In this document: positions 57,879 to 64,000 of the stretch, one piece after another | Layout: every line of letters begins with the position of its first letter | How positions within the stretch are numbered: the first letter of the stretch is position 1 | Origin: Thermotogota bacterium | GTDB lineage: Bacteria > Thermotogota > Thermotogae > Thermotogales > Fervidobacteriaceae | DNA length: 64,000 nt | Assembly: GCA_030550315.1 (NCBI GenBank) | Contig: JAUQPP010000002.1 | Coordinates: forward strand, 1 to 64,000 | Direction: 5' to 3' | Notes under the pieces: model-generated | The model's database searches: none | Told to the model about the DNA's origin: nothing | The model's input: only the letters and a program-made list of their open reading frames with translations | Position numbers and translations under genes: made by a program

Positions 57879-58510
57879 GAACGAACATTTTGGCAACAGT
57901 TGCGATAATTTTACTGCTGATTTTGTCGCTTGACGTATTTAGCAATAACTCGCTTTCGAAGTTTGTTGCTGAAGTATTAACCAAGGTCTCGTTTCCGTTC
58001 TACGGTTATAGGGAGAAATTGGAAAATTTTTTTGAAAAATATCCCAGCATCCTGCATGTTACACTATTTAGCGAAAATGCCAAAGCACTTACTGTGTTGA
58101 GTGAGGACATAAAAGGCCTGTACGTGAGAAACCTACACGAGAAAGGTTTGGTGATTGATCCTCTGTCGAAACAGCTGATAGGCTTCGTTGAACGAACAGG
58201 AAAAATCGGTTACGTGAGAAAATGGTGGGTTTCGGAGTTTCCGGTGACGATAGAGGGTACGGAAACGAGAGCGGTAGGATTCTACAGAAAATTTAGAATT
58301 GAGGTACCAGATCCCTATGTGGATATTGGCGGGAAGGTTTATTTAGCCGATAGCGAAGAGTATGGCAGGCTGATGAGGTTGTATAACATTTCAATAGGCG
58401 TCTTTAAAAATGGCTACTTTTTGCCGAAGATTCCAACGATTCCAAAATACGTCGTTATTCTACCGTCGTATCACAACGGTTCCCGCAAACAAGAAGAGGG
58501 GGGGAAATGA
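57875..58510 (+). CDS. mreC: Probable short MreC-like cell-shape protein
   Basis: 211 residues. Seen: one N-terminal membrane segment (about 5-23), a short helical region (about 34-56), then a beta-rich part with [29 protein letters not shown] and [19 protein letters not shown]. The KGLVID-x-GFVE pattern recalls the beta barrels of MreC and the gene occupies the mreC position after mreB (4-base overlap). It is shorter than most MreC, so this is an inference from place and topology; no mreD is seen. Confidence 0.6.
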   Translation: MRTNILATVAIILLLILSLDVFSNNSLSKFVAEVLTKVSFPFYGYREKLENFFEKYPSILHVTLFSENAKALTVLSEDIKGLYVRNLHEKGLVIDPLSKQLIGFVERTGKIGYVRKWWVSEFPVTIEGTETRAVGFYRKFRIEVPDPYVDIGGKVYLADSEEYGRLMRLYNISIGVFKNGYFLPKIPTIPKYVVILPSYHNGSRKQEEGGK

Positions 58511-59088
58511 TGTACGAGGAACTTTCTAAAGAACAGCTCATTCAAAAAATTCACGAATTGGAAGACGAAATTGCAAGACTTAAGATGCGCGAGAATGAAC
58601 TTGAAATGCTACTAAGCGAATACTCAACAATCATGAAGAAACAGTTCGAGGTTTTTGATGACTTTATCAGGGACGTTGGAACAAAGCGAATGATTGACCC
58701 ATTAACGAGGGTGTACTCTCACGAGCATATCATGAAGCTCATTTCATACTACCATCAGAAGGCTTTTGAAGAAAATTTCCAATACGCGCTAGTCACGGTA
58801 CGAATAAATAATTTTGAGAAAATGGAGCAAATTGAAAAAGAACAAGCACTCTTATCTGTGGGAAAACTTTTAAAAGAACTTGTTCGAGTCCCTCTCGATA
58901 GTGTTGGCAGGCTCAGTGATGATACGTTCATTGTGCTTCTTACTGAAATAACGAGGGAAAACGCGCTCAAGGTCAAAGAACGCATAGACAATGCACTTCT
59001 TATAAGGAACATCGATTGTAGTATAAAGTTCTCTAGTTATCCAGAGGATTCTACAAACCTTGAAGAGCTTGTCAAGCGAGTTACTTAA
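58507..59088 (+). CDS. Degenerate GGDEF-domain protein with N-terminal coiled coil
   Basis: 193 residues. Seen: charged coiled coil (about 1-50), then [18 protein letters not shown], the usual GGDEF opening (Asp-Pro-Leu-Thr-x-x-Tyr), [17 protein letters not shown], and [17 protein letters not shown], where the five-residue GGDEF signature reads SDDTF (residues 137-141). The catalytic Glu and both Gly are lost, so diguanylate cyclase activity is unlikely. No membrane segment. Four-base overlap with the MreC candidate; murA follows. Confidence 0.78.
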   Translation: MMYEELSKEQLIQKIHELEDEIARLKMRENELEMLLSEYSTIMKKQFEVFDDFIRDVGTKRMIDPLTRVYSHEHIMKLISYYHQKAFEENFQYALVTVRINNFEKMEQIEKEQALLSVGKLLKELVRVPLDSVGRLSDDTFIVLLTEITRENALKVKERIDNALLIRNIDCSIKFSSYPEDSTNLEELVKRVT

Positions 59089-59141
59089 AGTGTGAAATTA
59101 GAGGTTACTACGACCACGTTGATGGAAGCGAGGATAGATAT

Positions 59142-60413
59142 ATGGGCGTTATCCTTGTGTCGAAGAGTGTCTTACACGGTGAGGTTGAAATTTCCGGGGC
59201 AAAGAACTCCGCACTCCCGCTTTTGGCTGCTACCATACTAACGGACGAAGAAGTAATCCTCAACAAGGTGCCACACTTGGCAGATGTAGAGACAATGTTT
59301 GATATCCTCAGAACACTCGGTAAGAAAGTTCAGTACGACACAGCTACTGGTACTGTGAGAGTCTCGGGGGCCGTTAATAATGCCCACGTTCCATACGATC
59401 TGGTACGAAAAATGCGTGCATCGTTTAATGTTATGGGACCGTTGACCGTGATGATGGGTGAAGCAAGTACACCGCTTCCCGGTGGTTGTGCAATAGGTGT
59501 TAGGCCTGTGGATTACCATATTGAAGGGCTCAAAAAGCTGGGGTTTGAAATCTCATTTGAGCATGGTGAAATCCGAGCGCGTGTTGGCAAAAAGGATGAG
59601 CTTGTAGTTGTACACTTACCTTTTCCAAGTGTTGGAGCTACAGAACATATCATGAGTGTGGCCACGATGCTTCCGGGAACGACCGTGATTGAAAATGCAG
59701 CCATGGAACCGGAAATTGTCGATTTGCAGGACCTCCTTAACAAAATGGGAGCGCGTGTACAAGGCGCGGGGACCAGTAAAATAATCGTTGAAGGCGTCAA
59801 CAAACTTCATGGTTGCGAGCATACGATTATCCCGGATAGAATAGAGGCAGGGACATATGCTATCGCAATACTTTCAACGGGTGGTGAAGGCAGGATAAAA
59901 AACGTCATTCCCGAACACTTGGATGCTCTCTGGTCGGTGCTTGAATACACCGGCGCGTCTATCAAAAAGGGAAGTAACTACGTGGATGTAAAGTCTCCGG
60001 GAAAGTGGCGTGCTTGCGATGTAAACGTCCTTCCCTACCCCGGTTTTCCGACCGACTTGCAACCGCAAATAGTCGTTTATCTTTCTATAGCGCAAGGTAC
60101 GAGTACTGTTACGGAAAACGTTTTCAAAACAAGATTTGCACACGTAGCTGAATTGGTCAGGATGGGTGCCAACATGAAACTCAAAGACAATACACTTATC
60201 ATCGAAGGAGTTGAAAAGCTACAAGGAGCGACGGTGATGGGCACAGATTTAAGGGCGACGGCCGCTCTCGTCGTAGCTGGTCTGGTTGCCGAAGATACAA
60301 CAGAAGTCACGCAGGTAGAACACATTTTCCGTGGGTATGAGAACGTTATTGAGAAATTCAGGAGGCTTGGGGGTGTTCTTGAATACAAGGCTGGAGGTGT
60401 ACCGGAGATTTGA
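59142..60413 (+). CDS. murA: UDP-N-acetylglucosamine 1-carboxyvinyltransferase
   Basis: First committed enzyme of peptidoglycan precursor synthesis, 423 residues. Seen: [51 protein letters not shown] (catalytic Cys as in fosfomycin-sensitive MurA), [18 protein letters not shown]. The 53-base gap before it may carry an internal start site but no clear promoter. Overlaps the next gene by four bases. Confidence 0.97.
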   Translation: MGVILVSKSVLHGEVEISGAKNSALPLLAATILTDEEVILNKVPHLADVETMFDILRTLGKKVQYDTATGTVRVSGAVNNAHVPYDLVRKMRASFNVMGPLTVMMGEASTPLPGGCAIGVRPVDYHIEGLKKLGFEISFEHGEIRARVGKKDELVVVHLPFPSVGATEHIMSVATMLPGTTVIENAAMEPEIVDLQDLLNKMGARVQGAGTSKIIVEGVNKLHGCEHTIIPDRIEAGTYAIAILSTGGEGRIKNVIPEHLDALWSVLEYTGASIKKGSNYVDVKSPGKWRACDVNVLPYPGFPTDLQPQIVVYLSIAQGTSTVTENVFKTRFAHVAELVRMGANMKLKDNTLIIEGVEKLQGATVMGTDLRATAALVVAGLVAEDTTEVTQVEHIFRGYENVIEKFRRLGGVLEYKAGGVPEI

Positions 60414-62230
60414 AAAATCTATCACACATGAGTTCTCGGCCCTTTCTCTTAAGATTGAGGAGAAAGATGGTATTGTTCCTAATTGATACCCTTTTATTAA
60501 TTTTGGCCGGAATAATGGCCTTGTTAGTCAGATTTGGAACGAATACCACGGAAATAAAAAAATTTTACAGTGGGGTAGTTACTCTCATCGTATTCATAGC
60601 CGTAGCAAACGTACTCAATGGAAGCTACAAGATTGTGTGGCGACACGCTACATCAAGAGATCTTATCGTCCTTCTCAGAGGACTTTTTCTCGGATATGCC
60701 ACTACATTGATTAGTTTGCATTACTTTCATTTTGTGCGCTTACCCAGGTCTGTAGGGATGCTAACCTTCCTTGGTTCCGCATTTCTCCTGATCACAGCCC
60801 GGTTGTTCTACCAATTCCTTCTGCTTAACAAAAATGCCGGTTCCAAGAGGGTGGCAATTGTAGGTGCCGGTGAGACTGGCGTTTCGCTAAGTGGGCAACT
60901 TAGGAGAAATGGATACGGGAAGGTTCTTGCGTTTATAGACGATGATCCTTCTAAAATCGGAAGAACCATTGCGGGCATAAGGATTTACGGTCCTATTGAA
61001 ATCATCATGGATGTCGTTGACAACCTCGATATCCAAGAATTGATCATAGCACTTCCTTCGGCATCATCCGAGCAAATGCAAAGAATACTGTCAAACATCG
61101 ATACAACGAAGGTACGGGTTAAGACAATTCCTCCTATTGACAAAGTTTTGGACAAGGGTATTTCAATTAAGGACATTAAGGATATCTCTCTTCAAGATAT
61201 CCTCGGTCGCGAACCCGTCAAGGTCAACCTTAAGGAAATCAGTGGGTATGTTTTAGATAAATGCGTTCTCATCACAGGTGCAGGTGGCAGTATAGGGAGT
61301 GAGATTGCAAGGCAAATATCCAGGTTTTCGCCTTCGCGGGTTGTGTTACTTGGTCGTGGGGAGAACAGTATCTACGAGATATTCAACGAACTCAAGGAAG
61401 GGTTTCCGAACGTTCATTTTGAACCGTTTATTGGTGACATTGCTGATGAACACCTGATGGAACTGGTTTTTCGGAATTTCAGACCTGATATTGTTTTCCA
61501 TGCAGCTGCTCATAAGCATGTTTTTCTGATGCAGACAAATCTTTACGAGGCTATCAGAGTTAACGTTGTCGGAACGATAAATCTTGCAAAACTTTCTTGT
61601 AAGTACGACGTAGAAAGGTTTGTCTTCATCTCCACGGATAAAGCGGTGAATCCTGTATCCTATATGGGAGCAAGTAAACGTTTGGCAGAGTTATACATCC
61701 TCTCGATCCCGAACTCGTGCGAAACAAAATTTGCAATAGTTCGTTTTGGAAATGTTATTGGAAGTCGTGGAAGTGTTTTTTGGAAATTCAAAAAGCAGAT
61801 CGAAAATGGTGGTCCGATAACCGTCACGGATCCGCGTATGAAACGATATTGGATGAGTATTCCGGAAGCAGTCGCATTGGTGATCCAAGCCGGTGCCTTT
61901 TCAAGCGGCCGGGATCTTTATGTACTCGATATGGGTGAACAGATTCCTGTGGAAAAAATAGCTAAGACACTGGCAAGGTTGATGGGAAGGCCTGATGTTG
62001 AAATTAAATACACCGGACCGATGCCCGGTGAAAAGTTCGAGGAAGAGTTACTCTACAATTTTGAACAACCGCGGCCAACGGAACATCCAAAGATAATGAA
62101 AGTATGTTACGAAAGCTTGAAAATCTCGGATCAGGAGATAGAAACCGTTGTAGAGGATATTCTTCGTCTTTCGTTGAATGGAGAAGAGAAGAAAGCTTGG
62201 GAAATGTTGAGAAGAGTTATCGCAGTTTAA
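60410..62230 (+). CDS. FlaA1/CapD-type nucleotide-sugar 4,6-dehydratase
   Basis: 606 residues. Seen: four N-terminal membrane segments (to about 135), a CoA-binding-like Rossmann part ([20 protein letters not shown]), then a catalytic SDR domain with [54 protein letters not shown] (the usual catalytic Tyr is Met in this subfamily) and [16 protein letters not shown]. Members make UDP-4-keto-6-deoxy sugars for surface glycans. TTG start within the murA stop. Last gene of the long cluster. Confidence 0.92.
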   Translation: MKNLSHMSSRPFLLRLRRKMVLFLIDTLLLILAGIMALLVRFGTNTTEIKKFYSGVVTLIVFIAVANVLNGSYKIVWRHATSRDLIVLLRGLFLGYATTLISLHYFHFVRLPRSVGMLTFLGSAFLLITARLFYQFLLLNKNAGSKRVAIVGAGETGVSLSGQLRRNGYGKVLAFIDDDPSKIGRTIAGIRIYGPIEIIMDVVDNLDIQELIIALPSASSEQMQRILSNIDTTKVRVKTIPPIDKVLDKGISIKDIKDISLQDILGREPVKVNLKEISGYVLDKCVLITGAGGSIGSEIARQISRFSPSRVVLLGRGENSIYEIFNELKEGFPNVHFEPFIGDIADEHLMELVFRNFRPDIVFHAAAHKHVFLMQTNLYEAIRVNVVGTINLAKLSCKYDVERFVFISTDKAVNPVSYMGASKRLAELYILSIPNSCETKFAIVRFGNVIGSRGSVFWKFKKQIENGGPITVTDPRMKRYWMSIPEAVALVIQAGAFSSGRDLYVLDMGEQIPVEKIAKTLARLMGRPDVEIKYTGPMPGEKFEEELLYNFEQPRPTEHPKIMKVCYESLKISDQEIETVVEDILRLSLNGEEKKAWEMLRRVIAV

Positions 62231-62248
62231 AGCGTTTCTACATCGCTT

Positions 62249-63115
62249 CTAATCTCGGTCAAAATTGCGTAACAAATCAATCAATTCATCTTTTTCAAAA
62301 ACATACACACTACTGCACCACTTACAAGTAACCTCCGCTTTACCCTCTGCAATCAGACCGAGCATGTCATCTTTGCTGAGGACCAGCAATGCGTCCCTGG
62401 CCTTATCTTTCGAACAGCCACAGTGGAACATGACGTTAGAATTTTCGATGATGAGTTCGTTTGTTTCAAGTAACCAAGCAGCTAGTTCCTCTAGAGTACT
62501 CGAGCCCAAAGAGGAAGTAATGGAGAAATCTTGCATCTTGTTTTCAATTTTCTTGAGAATACCTTCATCAATTGACCTATCAAGCACTTGGATCGCAACT
62601 CCTCCAGCTCTAATAACTCCATCTTTATTCATCAGCACTCCTAACGCAAAAGCTGATGGAATCTGTTCGGAAACGGTAAAATAATACGCTACATCCTCGG
62701 CTATTTCACCCGAAACTATAGGAACCTTGGAAATCATCGGATTGCGTAATCCAACATCTCTGACCACCGTCAACGTCCCCTTTCCTACAGCGCTCCTGAC
62801 GTCAAATTTTCCGAGTTCGTTTCGTTCGAGCTCGAACTGTTTGTTTGTTATGTATCCCCTAACGGTAAATTTTGAATTTGCCTGCGCACTGACACTACCG
62901 GCAGGCCCGTCCCCACTCAGAACGAACGTGATCATTTCTCTTTCCGACAACCAGGGACACACAAGCCCCGCCGCCACCAGTAACCTTCCGAGCACCACTG
63001 TTGGCAGGTAAGAGAGGCCATGCTGTTTTCTTGCAAAATCCACAAAATCGGTACCATCAAGCAAAGAAAACCTTAACTTTCCGGCGTAAGCAGTGCCATA
63101 AACGATTTTTCCCAT
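62249..63115 (-). CDS. hslO: Redox-regulated chaperone Hsp33
   Basis: 288 residues; holdase activated by oxidation. Seen: LRFSLLDGTDFVDFARKQHGLS, ITFVLSGDGPAGSVSAQANS, VRGYI, and the C-terminal zinc switch CGCSKDKARDAL plus CKWC (four cysteines). Convergent with the previous gene, 18 bases apart, with a weak AAGCG/CGCTT hairpin in between. ATG behind AAGGAG. Confidence 0.95.
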   Translation of the reverse strand: MGKIVYGTAYAGKLRFSLLDGTDFVDFARKQHGLSYLPTVVLGRLLVAAGLVCPWLSEREMITFVLSGDGPAGSVSAQANSKFTVRGYITNKQFELERNELGKFDVRSAVGKGTLTVVRDVGLRNPMISKVPIVSGEIAEDVAYYFTVSEQIPSAFALGVLMNKDGVIRAGGVAIQVLDRSIDEGILKKIENKMQDFSITSSLGSSTLEELAAWLLETNELIIENSNVMFHCGCSKDKARDALLVLSKDDMLGLIAEGKAEVTCKWCSSVYVFEKDELIDLLRNFDRD

Positions 63116-63194
63116 ACCATCACTCCTTACAGAGGTTTAGTAATTGCACCGTGAGAAATCTTTAACCTGATTCGTTTTCATCTGGCTAATTGAG

Positions 63195-63200
63195 ATTATA
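63195..63200 (-). promoter_or_regulatory. Possible -10 element of hslO
   Basis: Minus-strand TATAAT, 80 bases before the hslO start; no convincing -35. Confidence 0.4.
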
Positions 63201-63256
63201 CTACAAAAGATTTCAAAATCTACATTTCTCTCTGTTTCTCTAATTCAAAGTGTGGG

Positions 63257-63265
63257 TGGTAAAAT
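63257..63265 (+). promoter_or_regulatory. Extended -10 of the last gene
   Basis: TGGTAAAAT, 50 bases before the start of the gene at 63316; no -35 seen. Confidence 0.45.
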
Positions 63266-63315
63266 AAACTGTGAAAGGCGAACGTAAGGCAAGCTGAAAT
63301 TGGGAGGGAGCTCCT

Positions 63316-63924
63316 GTGGCGTCTGCCGATGTATCGAAAATAGAGGAGCTAATATCGAGGGTTCCCGGCGTTAAGGCGGTAAAAGTCGTGGGAAGTGGTG
63401 GAGAACTGCAGGAAATTCACGTAATTACAACGAGTGATAAAAGCCCGAAGCAGCTTGTTCGGGATATAGAAACGGTTGTACTGGCGAGCACGGGTTTTAG
63501 ATTGGATCGGAAAATAATCTCCATCGCACAGGTGGAATCCGATGTCAAGTTACAGAAGGTCGTTCCGTTTCAATTGACGAGTGTGAAAATCGAAAGCGTT
63601 GATGAAAGAACTGTGCGTGTTAGGGTAACCATTGAACACGGGGAAGAGGAGTTCTACGGTGAATACACTGGTCCGAAAACGAGCAGAAACATTCCGAAGG
63701 TGGTTGGTACTGCTGTTTTGAATGCGCTGTCTGATGTTCATGATTTTGCTCTTTCGTTTGATGATTATGCGGAGGTTTTCCTTGTTGGCAAAAAGTACAT
63801 CGTTGTTCACGTTACTAAGCAGTACAATGGGGCGGAGGAAAGCGTTATCGGAACTGCGGCCTTTGATGGTAACTTAGAAAGGTCAATAGCTGAAGCGGTC
63901 CTCGACGCATTCCGACGAATGTGA
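63316..63924 (+). CDS. Conserved hypothetical protein
   Basis: 202 residues, function not recognised. Seen: N-terminal ACT-like strand-helix text (VSKIEELISRVPGVKAVKVVGSGGELQEIHV; KSPKQLVRDIETVVLASTGFRLDRKIISIAQV), then a second part with two strand-helix units, YGEYTGPKTSRNIPKVVGTAVLNALS and GTAAFDGNLERSIAEAVLDAFRRM. A similar layout occurs in unannotated proteins of other phyla, from memory. GTG start after GGGAGGGAG. Single-gene unit with its own -10 and terminator. Confidence 0.75.
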   Translation: MASADVSKIEELISRVPGVKAVKVVGSGGELQEIHVITTSDKSPKQLVRDIETVVLASTGFRLDRKIISIAQVESDVKLQKVVPFQLTSVKIESVDERTVRVRVTIEHGEEEFYGEYTGPKTSRNIPKVVGTAVLNALSDVHDFALSFDDYAEVFLVGKKYIVVHVTKQYNGAEESVIGTAAFDGNLERSIAEAVLDAFRRM

Positions 63925-63952
63925 TTCTTATTGCAAGACCGCCAATTCCTGT

Positions 63953-63985
63953 AAGGGCTGAGGTGTTCCTCGGCCCTTTTAATTG
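63953..63985 (+). terminator. Terminator after the last gene
   Basis: Stem AAGGGCTGAGG (63953-63963) with CCTCGGCCCTT (63968-63978), one G-T pair, loop TGTT, followed by TTTAATT. Confidence 0.85.
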
Positions 63986-64000
63986 TAAACTTGTAACATT

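Overview
The window reads as a chromosome segment of a thermophilic, flagellated member of the Thermotogota, most likely a Fervidobacterium-like organism. This rests on protein resemblance from memory, not on a search: the dihydrofolate reductase and IspF (Lys-Phe-Lys-Ser-Gly-Asn in place of the usual Thr-Thr-Glu stretch) look like the Thermotoga maritima proteins, and GlgD/GlgC, FliY, FliW-CsrA and an EF-G-like second translocase family also fit. No insertion sequence, prophage, CRISPR array, rRNA or integrase was seen. Coding density is very high, with many stop/start overlaps and strong AGGAGG-type ribosome binding sites.

Layout. (1) 1-7,420: the 5' part of ispG on the minus strand, a divergent PhzF-like gene, the minus-strand operon yicC-remA-gmk-rpoZ, then minus-strand adh-tkt with its own promoter. 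(2) 7,500-12,615: tRNA-Ala(GGC) with terminator; groES-groEL behind a promoter overlapped by a CIRCE-like operator; a dihydrofolate reductase; an EF-G-like GTPase. (3) 12,686-24,090: a ten-gene flagellar operon (MotE-like protein, fliK, flgD, flgE, flbD, motA, motB, fliL, fliM, fliY) ending at a strong terminator. (4) 24,102-32,784: an eight-gene minus-strand operon headed by mgtE (mgtE, 112-aa membrane protein, uvrA, rdgB, hutI, NusG-II-domain protein, Gx-type membrane protein, bglA). (5) 32,882-62,230: 29 co-directional genes, no gap over about 55 bases after leuS and no visible terminator. They cover aminoacyl-tRNA synthetases and translation quality control (leuS, serS, alaS, gatC, smpB, frr), isoprenoid and envelope precursors (dxs, ispF, uppS, cdsA, murA, mreB, an MreC candidate, a FlaA1-like dehydratase), glycogen synthesis (glgD, glgC), the FliW-CsrA switch and several hypotheticals. 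(6) 62,249-64,000: hslO (minus) and a divergent unknown gene.

Working together: dxs and ispF supply MEP-pathway intermediates (ispG lies at the other end of the window), uppS makes undecaprenyl diphosphate, and murA/mreB/MreC use that lipid for wall synthesis; cdsA feeds phospholipids. FliW-CsrA couples flagellin supply to translation, while the structural flagellar operon lies about 20 kb away.

No clearly new multi-gene system was found. The most interesting signals are a possible proline-rich leader peptide ahead of mgtE (32,625-32,669), an acetyltransferase-IspF fusion (51,119-52,099), an insertion inside the OmpA-type domain of MotB, a catalytically degenerate GGDEF protein between the mre genes and murA, and two genes whose best start appears to be CTG.
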